DNA of 64,000 nucleotides from Paractinoplanes polyasparticus (GCF_019710575.1 NZ_JAHWFK010000042.1:1-64000); one strand, 5' to 3'; counted from the first letter of the stretch, positions 43,677-52,988 are shown. Numbers and translations are program-made. Notes: generated from the letters alone by a model not told the origin.

Positions 43677-43962
43677 TCCGGAACCGGCCCGGACCCGTGA
43701 GGTCGCGGGCAGGTGCAGCATCCCTCCACGTGGGCCGGACCCGGCCTCGCCCGCTCAGCCCTGTATTGATGGCGCTCCGACGACAAATCATGGGTCCGTC
43801 GGTTTACCTGGCCGGACTGAGCAAGTCGGCCGTGCCGCGGGTGGGGCGTCGCGCCAAGGGCCGGCTCGCGCAGTGCTGGAGCTCTGGCGCGGCTGACATC
43901 CGGCCTCTGACGCTGTTGCGGTTCTGAGCGTGGTCAATACGGCACTGCCTGGGAGACGGTGG

Positions 43963-46746
43963 CTATTCGGCCGGTCTGGGAAGTGCATCCCGGAGAGCTC
44001 TTCGGGTAGTGATGCCCAGTTTGGCGAAGACTTTCGACATGTGCCACTCAACGGTCCGGGGACTGATGAAAAGGCGGGTTCCGATCTCAGGGTTGGTGTA
44101 TCCGTCGCGCGCGAGGGTGGCGACCTGCAGTTCCTGGGCGGTGAGGCTCTCCGCCGGATCGGTGGTGGTCTCCCGCGCGACCCCGTCCGCGGCCTCCAGT
44201 TCGCGGGCCGCTCGGGCGGCGAAGCCTTCGACCCGCATCGCCGTGAACATGTCATAAGCGGTTTGTAGGCGCTCGCGGGCCTTCTTCCGGCGGTCATCGC
44301 GACGTAGCCACTCCCCATAGAGGAGGTGGGCCCGGGCAAGGTCCACCCTCATCGGAGTACGTCCGAGCCGGTCGATGGCCTCCTGGAAAAGCGTCTCCGC
44401 CTGGGCACCCGAACTGAGCAGCGCCCGCGACCGTGCCTCGATGCCGAGGGCCCAGTCGGTGCCGGCGGCCCGGGTGTTCTCCGCGAGTTGCTGCATCGCT
44501 GTTGTCGCCGCGGGACGAGCCGAGCTACGAGTGCCGGCCTCGATCACTTCTGGTAGGGCCCAGTTGGCCCATCCAAGACCCACCGGGGGCATGACTGCCA
44601 GCAGTCCCGCCTCCAGCGCCTCGTCGAAACGTCCGGTGCCATTGGCCAGGACAGCGTTCCCGAAGGCGGCTGCGGTGATGCTGATGCCGTTCCCCCCTCC
44701 ACTCGACCGTTGCCGGGCCGACCCCGAGTCGAGCAGACGACGAGCGTGGGCGTATCGCGCGCGCAGCGCTACGTAATAACTTTTAGGAAGAGGATCGAAC
44801 GGACTTTGCATCGCGTCGGTGGCGGCCTCGGACTCGGCTATCAGGGACTCGCCCTCGCTCAGCTCACCCGCCGCGACATGCAGACGGCTCCGCAAGCAGA
44901 GCGCGACCGGGAGGAGGCTGATCGCTCCCGACTCGCGGACCAGGCGCAGCTGGCGGTCGGCCAGATCGTGCCAGCTCTCGTCGTCCCAGAGATCCATGGC
45001 GATCCAGCTGGCCAGGTAGAGCCAGCGTAGATCTTTCTCGTGGTCGGCCTTGCTGTTGCGGTACGTCCAAAGCGCCTCTTTGAGGATCGGTGCCGCCTCC
45101 GCATAGCCGTCGATCAGACGGGTCGACAGACCTTCCAGCAACAGGCGCACACCGGGGGACTGGTCGGCCAAGCGGACGGCGTGCCGAGCGCCCATGGCGA
45201 CTTCGCGTTGCACTCCCGGCGGGGCGAGGCGGCCCGCGAAGAGAATGGCCGACAACGCCTCCAGATAGGTCGTGCCGGCCAGCTCAGAGTCGAGCGGTTC
45301 GAGCTTCCTGGCCGCCCTCAACAGCAACGGAAGAGCGTCTCGGGTCGATCCGAAAGCGCTCTGGCCCCTTAAGAGGTCCGATCGTGCCTGGTCGAGCGGA
45401 GTCAATGGGGCCGTCCTGATCGCGCCGAGCAGGTTCAACGCCTCTTCAGGGGCGCCGGCGAGGTTGTGCGCTCGCGCGGCGGACAGCATTCGCTGAGTCC
45501 GGCGCTCCGGATCCGGAGTCAGGGTGCTCGCACGGTCCAGGAACGCCGCAGCCGCCGCCAGGCCACCCCGCGCCTGAGCGCGACCGGCAGCCCATTCCAG
45601 CTCAGCGGCGACTTCCTCATCCGGGCCGGTCGCGGCTTGCGCGCGGTGCCAGGCGCGCCGGTCCGGATCGGATGAACCGTCGGTCTCTTCCGCGAGAACC
45701 CGATGCACGGCCTGCCTCTCGGTGAGATCGGCCTCGCGATAGATCACCGAGCGCAAAAGGGGATGGGCGAATCGCACGCGGGCGTCGATCTCCAGCAATC
45801 CATCGGCAACGGCAGGCGCTGCAGCCTCGACGCCGACTCCGAGCCGGGCCGCGCTCCGCCACAACAACGCCACCTGGCCGACCGGCTCGGCCGAGGCGAG
45901 CAGAAGCAGGAGCCGGGTCGCGGCGGGAAGCTGCGCGAGCCGGCGCTGATAGCTGCGCTCGATCCGGCTGACGAGCGCCCCCGCTGAGGGCGTACGGTAT
46001 CCGCCCGCCAACTCGACCTGGCTGAGCCCTCGGGGGAGCTCCAGCAGCGCCAGCGGGACCCCGCGGCTCTCCGCAATGATCCTGTCCCGTACCTGCTGAT
46101 CCATTCGTCCCGGAACAGCGGTCGTCAGCAAGGTGTGCGCGTCTTTGTTCCCGAGACCAGTAACTGTCAGTGTCGGCAACCCATCGAGCTCCGGATGGCT
46201 GACCGGGTCCCGAAGCCCGAATACGAGCCCCACCGCCTCAGCCTCGAGCCGCCGCGCGACGAATCCAAACGTTTCCAACGACGCCCGGTCCAACCATTGC
46301 GCGTCGTCGATCAGAACCAGCAACGGCTGGGCCTCCGCCGCGGCCGCCATGAGATTCAGAACGGCCAGACCGACCAGGAATCGATCCGGTGCCTGTCCCG
46401 AGGCTTGGCCCATGGCGACAGCCAAAGCGTCCTGCTGCCGAGCCGGCAACTGGCCAACGCGCGCCTGCAACGGGGCGACCACCATTTGCAGGCCCGAGTA
46501 GGCCAGTTCCATCTCGGACTCGGCCCCGGAGGCATGCAGCGCGACGCAACCCGACCCGCTGTCCTCGAGGTAGGCCAGCAGCCGAGTCTTACCCACGCCC
46601 AAGGGTCCACGGACAACCAACGTCGCGCTTCGGCCGGCGCGCACGGTCCCCACGATCGAACGCAGCACCCGGCACTCTTGATCGCGTCCCAGAGGCTTAT
46701 CCACCTCATTGCCGTCATGGGAACTTCCAGGACTTACTGCATCCAT
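43963..46746 (-). CDS. LuxR-family LAL-type transcriptional regulator (copy 2)
   Basis: 927 aa from ATG 46746 (GGAAAGG at 8 nt). Walker A GPLGVGKT (47-54), LLVLIDDAQWLD as Walker B, a long TPR-like helical body, and a C-terminal LuxR HTH (LTAQELQVATLARDGYTNPE, ISPRTVEWHMSKVFAKLGI). Very similar to copy 1 (16956-19736) from end to end, including LAVLNLMAAA and RGVPLALLELPRGLSQVELA, so one arose by duplication or the two were gained together. Two near-identical palindromes upstream may be its operator. Target genes unknown. Confidence 0.9.
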   Translation of the reverse strand: MDAVSPGSSHDGNEVDKPLGRDQECRVLRSIVGTVRAGRSATLVVRGPLGVGKTRLLAYLEDSGSGCVALHASGAESEMELAYSGLQMVVAPLQARVGQLPARQQDALAVAMGQASGQAPDRFLVGLAVLNLMAAAAEAQPLLVLIDDAQWLDRASLETFGFVARRLEAEAVGLVFGLRDPVSHPELDGLPTLTVTGLGNKDAHTLLTTAVPGRMDQQVRDRIIAESRGVPLALLELPRGLSQVELAGGYRTPSAGALVSRIERSYQRRLAQLPAATRLLLLLASAEPVGQVALLWRSAARLGVGVEAAAPAVADGLLEIDARVRFAHPLLRSVIYREADLTERQAVHRVLAEETDGSSDPDRRAWHRAQAATGPDEEVAAELEWAAGRAQARGGLAAAAAFLDRASTLTPDPERRTQRMLSAARAHNLAGAPEEALNLLGAIRTAPLTPLDQARSDLLRGQSAFGSTRDALPLLLRAARKLEPLDSELAGTTYLEALSAILFAGRLAPPGVQREVAMGARHAVRLADQSPGVRLLLEGLSTRLIDGYAEAAPILKEALWTYRNSKADHEKDLRWLYLASWIAMDLWDDESWHDLADRQLRLVRESGAISLLPVALCLRSRLHVAAGELSEGESLIAESEAATDAMQSPFDPLPKSYYVALRARYAHARRLLDSGSARQRSSGGGNGISITAAAFGNAVLANGTGRFDEALEAGLLAVMPPVGLGWANWALPEVIEAGTRSSARPAATTAMQQLAENTRAAGTDWALGIEARSRALLSSGAQAETLFQEAIDRLGRTPMRVDLARAHLLYGEWLRRDDRRKKARERLQTAYDMFTAMRVEGFAARAARELEAADGVARETTTDPAESLTAQELQVATLARDGYTNPEIGTRLFISPRTVEWHMSKVFAKLGITTRRALRDALPRPAE

Positions 46747-46897
46747 CGGGTGTACCTTTCCTGCCACTCCGATCGATCAGCGGCCTGCGGCCGATGCAGA
46801 GGCGAGCACTCGACCGGCTCGGTCACGATTAGGTAGTCATTGCTGGCGGGACAGCGCGACGAAGCTTACTCGACGGCCCTTGCTTAACAGCATTCGC

Positions 46898-46953
46898 CCG
46901 AACTTCGTTCGGTTGTTCGGGCCGAATCTTGGTCGTGACCGAATCTGGTTCGG
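46898..46953. promoter_or_regulatory. Repeated palindromes upstream of LAL copy 2
   Basis: CCGAACTTCGTTCGG (46898-46912) and CCGAATCTGGTTCGG (46939-46953) share CCGAAyyTnGTTCGG. They are spaced 41 bp centre to centre (about four helical turns), 150-210 bp upstream of the LAL start. The arrangement suggests a cooperative operator or LuxR-type box. Confidence 0.5.
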
Positions 46954-47391
46954 CGGGTGTCGCTCATCGGCCGCCTATGTGCGGCCGGCGCCGATGTCCG
47001 TCGTCCCGAGCGCATCATTGCCCAGGTAAAGCCGCATCTGTTCAGGCTTGGGCGGGGGTACGGGACGGGCGGATCGAGCGCGCCGCACGCGGTCGCTTCG
47101 AGGCTCGCTTCGAGCTGCGGTGCGCTGATTCGGGGACAGCGGCACTACCGGCTTTGACCGGTGTGTCCGGGCCGTAGCCGGCTGCCGATCTTTGTCATCC
47201 TGGTCAGTCGTCCAAGGTGGTGAGTGCCGACCCGGCCGATCACGAACAAGGGCACCAGCCGCGGGGGCCCGCTGATCGTCGCCGCGGCTGGTGACCGGGC
47301 CGCACTGGTTCTCCGCCCGGCAGCGGCGGATCGGTGGGATCTGCCAGGAGACATTGTCGCGGGATTCCAAGGAGAGGCATCTGATCCTGGT
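46954..47391. other. Non-coding / degraded stretch
   Basis: A minus-strand frame (47145-47354) contains LVPLFVIGRVGTHHLGRLTR, which I cannot place. No other frame shows domain signal. Possibly debris of the element whose palindrome lies at 47392. Confidence 0.4.
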
Positions 47392-47442
47392 AAGAGGACG
47401 TCTGATTAATACATTTTGCGGGGATTGATCAGACGTCCTCTT
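47392..47442. repeat. Palindromic mini-element, right copy
   Basis: Perfect 15-bp arms AAGAGGACGTCTGAT (47392-47406) and ATCAGACGTCCTCTT (47428-47442) around a 21-bp AT-rich spacer. Same core as 11938-11977. Probably abutted insertion-sequence ends. Confidence 0.6.
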
Positions 47443-47528
47443 GCTCAATGTGCGAGCTTCCACCTCGCCCTTATACGCGCTCGGAGCCAGGCGGGCGTTC
47501 GGGCTGCAACCACACCGCGGTCAGGGCG

Positions 47529-48857
47529 TCACAGCCACGGCTGAACCGAGACGTCGGTCCGCGGGACGGGGCCCAGACGATCGGCCGCACTGCGCAGGCG
47601 CTCGATGAGCGGTCGCGGATCGTCGACCAGGGAGCCGTTGCCCACCATGCGCCGGCCCTGCCGGTAAACGGCGTCGATGTGGCGGCGGTCCATCTGCAGC
47701 ACGATCGTGCTGATGGGGTCGACCACCGGCACGACATCCAGTTCGTCCGCTCGCAGTACCGTCAGATCGGCATCCTTGCCCGGGGTGAGCGTCCCGGTGC
47801 GTTCCTCCAGGCCCAGTGATCGGGCACCGTCACGGGTAGCCATCGCGAGAACTTCCACCGCGGTCAGCTCGCGCTCCGATTCGGCGCCGCGGCCGAATTG
47901 GCGACCCGTCTGCAAGGCGGCGCGCATCACGCTGAACATGTCCGCCGCGGTCACGACCTCGGCCGAGGTGCTGAGGGAAATGAGAAGACCGTACGGGGCC
48001 TGACCCACGGCAGGCACGCCGTGGCCCATCATGAGCTCGATCGCCGGAGCCGATGACAGTGTTCCACCGCTGTCGGCCATGATCTGCAGCTGAGCGGCCG
48101 GGAGGCCGTTTCCGTGGATGAATGTGGTGCCGCGCCGGAGCACGCCTAGATCTTTGAGGCGCGAGATCGGAGTCGTGGCCCCGATATGCCGCACCGTACG
48201 GACTTCGAGCTTGTCGGCGAGCGCTGCGTTGTGGCGCTCGTCGTCATCGCTTCCCCACTCGGTGAGAAGGGCCATCGTGACATCCGCGTCGTCATGGGGC
48301 AGAAGCTCGGAGCGTACGCGCAGGACGTCGTCGGGCAGGCCGGTGCCGGTACTCATCATGTGGTCGAACGGCTTGCCGTACGCAAGGATCGTGCGCAACC
48401 CCGAGTCGCGCAGGGCGGCGACTGAAGCATCGGTGTGGCTCGGCGTCAGCTGCACGTTCGCCACATCCTGCACTGTCGTGATGCCTGACAGCAGGGCGCT
48501 CTTGGCGCTGGCCAGAGTGCCGACGTACGCGTCGTCCGGAGTCACTCGCCGGCAGACGTCGCCCAGCACGTCCGAGTAGTACTGGTTCAGGGTGTGATGC
48601 GACGCCCCGCTTCTCAGCAGCGCCTCCCACATGTGACGGTGGGTGTCGATGAAGCCGGGAATGATGATGCGTCCCGTCCCGTCGATGACATCGACGCCCC
48701 CATGGGGCAAAGCCGGAGCATCCGGTGCTCCGGATTCGGATACCGACGCGATCCGGCCGTCCTCGATCAAGAGGTCGCCGTGGTCAACCACCCCGATCCG
48801 CGGATCCATTGAGACGATCGTCGCTCCACGGAACAGGATCGGCCGGTCCTGAGTCAT
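47529..48857 (-). CDS. Amidohydrolase family protein (copy 2)
   Basis: 442 aa from ATG 48857. Barrel hydrolase with metal HxH in IIIPGFIDTHRHMWEALLRS and a later His in TTFIHGNGLPAAQL. The position where copy 1 (28289-29710) has the metal Asp (SSDVETT) reads SLSTSAEVVTAADMF, with Ser in place of Asp. Closer family members with this pattern include substrate-divergent cytosine-deaminase-like proteins. Activity may be altered or lost. C-terminal barrel closing (GKDADLTVLRADELDVVPVV) intact. Faces a double-HTH Lrp-type regulator 200 bp away, which probably controls it. Confidence 0.85.
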   Translation of the reverse strand: MTQDRPILFRGATIVSMDPRIGVVDHGDLLIEDGRIASVSESGAPDAPALPHGGVDVIDGTGRIIIPGFIDTHRHMWEALLRSGASHHTLNQYYSDVLGDVCRRVTPDDAYVGTLASAKSALLSGITTVQDVANVQLTPSHTDASVAALRDSGLRTILAYGKPFDHMMSTGTGLPDDVLRVRSELLPHDDADVTMALLTEWGSDDDERHNAALADKLEVRTVRHIGATTPISRLKDLGVLRRGTTFIHGNGLPAAQLQIMADSGGTLSSAPAIELMMGHGVPAVGQAPYGLLISLSTSAEVVTAADMFSVMRAALQTGRQFGRGAESERELTAVEVLAMATRDGARSLGLEERTGTLTPGKDADLTVLRADELDVVPVVDPISTIVLQMDRRHIDAVYRQGRRMVGNGSLVDDPRPLIERLRSAADRLGPVPRTDVSVQPWL

Positions 48858-49056
48858 CTGCGTCCTCACTTGTCGCTGTCTCGGGTGCGAAGCAACTCTA
48901 GGAACCGAACGAGGTGCGAGACCTCGGAAGGCAGCCGGCAGACAGAAATCGACGGCCGGCCGTAGCTGGACGCGAGGATCGGTCATGTGTTGCGGCTCGT
49001 ATGATGGATCTTGGACGTGCGCCCAGGGCTCTCCGTCAATCAGTGGGGGATCGAAG

Positions 49057-50037
49057 ATGCGGCTGGATCCAGTTGACGATCAGCTGCTCCGGGCCCTGAT
49101 CATCGATCCTCGGGCGTCGTTCCGTCAGCTCGGTGCGGCACTGGGAGCCGCCGATCGGACGATCGCGCGTCGATACAGCGCGCTTCAGGCGAAATGGGGC
49201 TTACGAATCTCGGCCAACACCGACGGAGGCGTGCTGGCCGGAGAACGATGGTATGCGCGGCTTCGCTGCGCGCCGGGCTCCGCGATGAGGGTGGCCGCCG
49301 CCCTCGCAAAGCGCACCGGCACTTCCTGGGTCGCGCTGATCGCCGGCGGGACCGAGATTGTTGCTTCCATCCACCTCCGCTCCGCCACCGAGGCGGGGCA
49401 TCTCTTCATGCGCGACTTCCCCCGGACGCCACAGGTGCGTGATGTCACGGCGCAGCGCGAGCTCCGCCGGTTCGCGCGCAGCTCATTGCCGTACTTCTTG
49501 GACAGGTATTCGTCTGCTGATGAGTCACTCACCGCGGATCAGGTAGCCGTGATGCGACCCGCTCTTGAGGGCGACGAGCCAGGACCGCCGGCGGCTGTCG
49601 ATCCGCTCGACGAGGCCATCGTCGCGCTTCTGCGGCTCGACGGCCGGATGCCGCTGCAAAAGATCGCTCGGAAGCTTTTGGTGAGCCCCAGCACAGCCGA
49701 GCGACGACTGCGTCGCCTGCGATCCTCGGGGAACCTGACATTCGATGTTGACCTACGTCCCTCCGCGGCGAAAGAACTGATGCTCACTGCGGTGTGGATG
49801 ACCGTGGCACCAGACCGTCTGGAGGTCACGGGGCAGACGCTGGTCTCCTTTCCCGAGGTGGTCTTCGCCGCCGCCACAACCGGCCGGACGAACTTGTGCG
49901 CTGCCGTGCTCACCTCGGACGAGCGGTCGTTCTACTCGTTCCTCACCGAGACGGTGGGGACTGTGGCCGGTATCCGTGACATCGAAACCGCCCCGTGCCT
50001 CTTGGAGATCGAGTCGTCGGCTGCGGCCGAACGGTGA
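49057..50037 (+). CDS. Lrp/AsnC-type regulator with two HTH domains
   Basis: 326 aa from ATG 49057 (GGGGGA at 6 nt). First HTH: LDPVDDQLLRALIIDPRASF then AALGAADRTIARRYSALQAK. Then an Lrp-like effector segment (GTSWVALIAGGTEIVASIHL). A second HTH starts at ~190: LDEAIVALLRLDGRMPLQKI, ARKLLVSPSTAERRLRRLRS. A second effector-like half (LEVTGQTLVSFPEVVFAAAT) follows. Ordinary Lrp proteins are ~150 aa with one HTH, so this is a tandem duplication within one chain. Likely regulates the divergent amidohydrolase gene. Confidence 0.85.
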   Translation: MRLDPVDDQLLRALIIDPRASFRQLGAALGAADRTIARRYSALQAKWGLRISANTDGGVLAGERWYARLRCAPGSAMRVAAALAKRTGTSWVALIAGGTEIVASIHLRSATEAGHLFMRDFPRTPQVRDVTAQRELRRFARSSLPYFLDRYSSADESLTADQVAVMRPALEGDEPGPPAAVDPLDEAIVALLRLDGRMPLQKIARKLLVSPSTAERRLRRLRSSGNLTFDVDLRPSAAKELMLTAVWMTVAPDRLEVTGQTLVSFPEVVFAAATTGRTNLCAAVLTSDERSFYSFLTETVGTVAGIRDIETAPCLLEIESSAAAER

Positions 50038-50491
50038 TCCAGTCATCGATCGCCGTCGCCTCACGCGGGCTGAAGACGTCGGACTTCGAATCGGATGACG
50101 ACCGTAAGGTAATTATTCATTCTCCGGTCTTACTCTGAGACTAATTCGGTATTAGATCTCTTGCGATCGTCGTGTCACGCTGAGCGTCGGCCGGTCGATG
50201 GCCGGAAGAGACGACAGTCGCGATGATGGCTGGGTTGCGGGCATCGGCCAGGCGCAAGATTTCGAATCCTCTGGCTCTGGCCTGCTGCACACTGAGAGGG
50301 CCGCCCGCGACGTATTCCCACGGGACCGGCGTCACGCCCGGAGTGCTTGATCCGGCACGCTCGCGGACGAGCTCGTGAGCGCCCCGGGTTCGGGCTTGGG
50401 TGCAGCCGAGCAAGGGGCCAATCGGTCAGATGCCGGCCGACAGCAGCCAAGCGATCTGCGTTGGTCCGTCACATAAGAGCGCAGGAATTCA
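50038..50491. other. Intergenic, 450 bp
   Basis: AT-rich near 50105-50150 (GGTAATTATTCATTCTCC). A minus-strand frame of 90 codons (50141-50413; contains GVTPVPWEYVAGGPLSVQQA) has some protein-like character but starts at TTG without a ribosome site and is unrecognised. I do not call it. Confidence 0.35.
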
Positions 50492-51142
50492 ATGACAATG
50501 GACGATAATCGAGAAGATCGCTCGATGGGCATGCGCTCCCGCGTTGCCTCCCGCAGCGCTGAAGTGGTTCGGGTCGTCGTGCGGGAGCTGCATCTTCTCC
50601 TCGGGCTCCTGCTCATCTTGTTCGTTACGTCAGAGGTCTGGCGTTACGTCGGCCGGCTCACTCCCTTTCGCGTGACTGCTGTGGTATTGATGATCTTTGC
50701 CGCCGCGCTGCTGGTCGTCGTGGTCGGACTGCGGCAGACGCTGCAACGCTCGGTTGTCGCAAGCGCCACCGTGCGAGTCGCGACGGAAATCCTGACGTTC
50801 GGTGCAACGCTGTTCTTGTCGTTTGTCATTGTCGGCATCATGTCCGTCGATGCTGACCTGGTCGCCGAATGGTCGGGCACCGAGGGTGGCGTCATCATGG
50901 TGCTGGGAATCGGCGATCCGGCTTTGGTCCTGACCCGGCAGCTGGTTCAGGTTGCGGCATTTCTGGGGTCCCTGGGCGCTCTCGTCTTCGCCCTCGAGGT
51001 GATCGCAGATGCCGGGGCTCGCCACACGCTTGTCCACGACCTGGTGCCTGAACTGATCGATCCGACAGGCGGGGACGGAGTCGACGATGACCGGTACGAG
51101 CCGATGCCCCTTCGCCCCGGCGACGGCCCGGGCGAGAAGTGA
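50492..51142 (+). CDS. Four-helix membrane protein, possibly PsiE-like
   Basis: 216 aa from ATG 50492 (AGGA at 5 nt). Four hydrophobic helices: HLLLGLLLILFVTSEVWRYV, TAVVLMIFAAALLVVVVG, ILTFGATLFLSFVIVGIMS, LVQVAAFLGSLGALVFALEV. Then a polar acidic tail (DPTGGDGVDDDRYEPMPLRP). Size and helix layout resemble phosphate-starvation-inducible PsiE proteins, but I see no decisive motif. Monocistronic. Confidence 0.65.
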   Translation: MTMDDNREDRSMGMRSRVASRSAEVVRVVVRELHLLLGLLLILFVTSEVWRYVGRLTPFRVTAVVLMIFAAALLVVVVGLRQTLQRSVVASATVRVATEILTFGATLFLSFVIVGIMSVDADLVAEWSGTEGGVIMVLGIGDPALVLTRQLVQVAAFLGSLGALVFALEVIADAGARHTLVHDLVPELIDPTGGDGVDDDRYEPMPLRPGDGPGEK

Positions 51143-51312
51143 CGTCCGTTCAGGCCTGAGCGTTGGTGTGAGCACTCGCTCAGTGTGAGAGTAGATCGGT
51201 ATTCCTCCGAGGAGGCCCGCGCCGCGGCCCGCCGTTGTCGGTTCGCAACGGCGGCTGGAAGCGGGGTGGGAGTGTAAGCCGTCACCCCCCGCTGGCGGTG
51301 GTGTGGCCACGC

Positions 51313-51930
51313 TCAAGTCAGGGCCTGAAGCAGCGCGTGGACCCGGGCGGCCGCCTGTGCCGGGCCGCCGGTGGTCAGTGCGGCCCCCACACCGCAGGCG
51401 ACTGCGCCGGCTGCGATCCATTGTGGTGCCGAGTCGGGGGTCACGCCGCCGGTAGGCACCAGTGGCGCGTACGGGACGGCGGCCAGTACCGCCCGTACCC
51501 AGTCCGGTGTCAGCGATGCGGCCGGGAAGATCTTCACGGCGTCCGCGCCCAGTTCGAGAGCCTCCATGACCTCGGTGACGGTGCCCGCGCCGGGGAGCAC
51601 CGGGACGCCGTGACGGTGCCCGGCCCGGATCACGTCGGCCCGCACGTTCGGGGCCACCAGGAAGCGGGCGCCGGCCCGGACCGCGGCCTGGGCGTCCGCG
51701 GCGTCCAGCACCGTGCCGGCGCCGACGACGATGTGCGGGGGCGTCCCGGCGGCGAGGGCTTCGATGATGCCCAGGGCTCCCGGTGTCGTGAGGGTGACCT
51801 CAAGCGTGTGCAGGCCGGCGTCCAGGAACGCCTGTGCGGTGCGCCTCGCGGCGTCCGCCTCGGTGGCCCGGACGATGCCGATGACGCGCTGGGTGGTCAG
51901 CGCCGCCGTCGTCTCCCAGCGGTACATCAT
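51313..51930 (-). CDS. eda: 2-keto-3-deoxy-6-phosphogluconate (KDPG) aldolase
   Basis: 205 aa TIM-barrel class I aldolase cleaving KDPG to pyruvate and glyceraldehyde-3-phosphate (or the galactonate analogue). Catalytic Lys in LGADAVKIFPAA, upstream Glu in LHTLEVTLTTPG, phosphate loop PLVPTGGVTP and AVACGVGAAL. Length typical. ATG 51930 follows CGAGG; the operator palindrome ends 9 bp from the start, so a bound repressor would block initiation. Divergent from the KDG kinase gene: together the last two steps of an Entner-Doudoroff-type sugar acid pathway. Confidence 0.92.
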   Translation of the reverse strand: MMYRWETTAALTTQRVIGIVRATEADAARRTAQAFLDAGLHTLEVTLTTPGALGIIEALAAGTPPHIVVGAGTVLDAADAQAAVRAGARFLVAPNVRADVIRAGHRHGVPVLPGAGTVTEVMEALELGADAVKIFPAASLTPDWVRAVLAAVPYAPLVPTGGVTPDSAPQWIAAGAVACGVGAALTTGGPAQAAARVHALLQALT

Positions 51931-51938
51931 GTGCCTCG

Positions 51939-51966
51939 ATTCGTATATGCGAATAGTGTTTACTTT
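51939..51966. promoter_or_regulatory. Sugar-regulon operator, eda/kdgK side
   Basis: Near-perfect palindrome ATTCGTATATGCGAAT (51939-51954) followed by AGTGTTTACTTT. The same motif with the same downstream TGTTTAC occurs at 58542-58569. Sits between divergent eda and kinase genes. Confidence 0.75.
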
Positions 51967-52031
51967 GCCGGCGAAGGCGGCGACGATCGGTCCATGTGGT
52001 TGATGATCTCGATGCGACCGGGGCGTGCCTG

Positions 52032-52988
52032 ATGCCCGACGTGGTGACGATGGGCGAGACCATGGCGGTGGTGTCCGGCGCCGGAATCGGGCCGCTGCGT
52101 CATGAGGCGAGCCTGCGGCTGGGCGTGGCGGGGGCGGAGGCGACCGTGGCGATCGGCGTCCGCCGGCTCGGCATCTCCGCCGCGTACGTCGGCCGGGTGG
52201 GTGACGACGAACTCGGCCGGGCCGTTCTCATGCGTCTGCGCGGCGAGGGCGTCGACGTGGACGCAGTCCGGGTGGACCCGTCCGCGCCCACCGGGCTGAT
52301 GGTCAAGGAGCGACGGACGTCCAAGGTGAGCCGGGTCCGCTATTACCGCACCGGAAGCGCGGGGTCGAGGCTCGCGGCTGCCGACGTTCCCGAAGGCCTC
52401 GTCGCCGGGGCGCGGGTCCTGCACGTCACCGGGATCACCGCGGCGCTCAGCGACACCGCCCGTCAGGCCGCGAAGCAGGGCATGATCCTGGCACGGTCGC
52501 ACGGAGTCCTGGTCTCCCTCGACTACAACTACCGAGCGGCACTGTGGCCGCCCGAGCGGGCCCGGACGGTGCTGCGCGACCTCACGGCGTACGCGGATGT
52601 CGTCTTCGCCGGCGATGACGAGGCCCGCATGGTCGCCGGCCTCGGCGCGACCGCCGCCCCGGACGAGGCCGCGCGGGCCATCGCCTCCCTGGGGCCGGCC
52701 CAGGTCGTGGTCAAGCTCGGCGCGGCGGGTGCGCTGGGCCTCGCCGGCGACGAACTGGTGCGGGCTTCGGCGATCCCGGTCGACGTGCTGGACCCGGTCG
52801 GCGCCGGGGACGCGTTCGCCGCCGGATACCTCGCGGCGCTGCTCGGTGGCGAGCCGATCGAGCAGCGGCTGCGTTGCGGGTGCCGGCTGGGTGCGTTCGC
52901 CGTCGCGTCCTGCGGTGACTGGGAGGGGCTGCCGCTGGTCGACGAACTCGACCTGCTCGACCGGGCCGACGGCGACGTCCTGCGCTGA
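52032..52988 (+). CDS. kdgK: PfkB-family sugar kinase, probable 2-keto-3-deoxygluconate kinase
   Basis: 318 aa. Starts MPDVVTMGETMAVVSGAG; GVAGAEATVAIGVRRLGISA and YVGRVGDDELGRAVLMRLRG are the first PfkB signature region. DPVGAGDAFAAGYLAALLGG is signature 2 with the catalytic Asp. Substrate assigned from context: pairing with KDPG aldolase fits phosphorylation of 2-keto-3-deoxygluconate or -galactonate. The GTG at 51996 is an alternative start; 52032 was chosen because similarity begins there. No close ribosome site is evident. Confidence 0.87.
   Translation: MPDVVTMGETMAVVSGAGIGPLRHEASLRLGVAGAEATVAIGVRRLGISAAYVGRVGDDELGRAVLMRLRGEGVDVDAVRVDPSAPTGLMVKERRTSKVSRVRYYRTGSAGSRLAAADVPEGLVAGARVLHVTGITAALSDTARQAAKQGMILARSHGVLVSLDYNYRAALWPPERARTVLRDLTAYADVVFAGDDEARMVAGLGATAAPDEAARAIASLGPAQVVVKLGAAGALGLAGDELVRASAIPVDVLDPVGAGDAFAAGYLAALLGGEPIEQRLRCGCRLGAFAVASCGDWEGLPLVDELDLLDRADGDVLR

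Noticed and set aside
50141..50413. 90-codon minus-strand hypothetical gene
   Set aside because: TTG start without ribosome site, no recognisable domain; left as intergenic.
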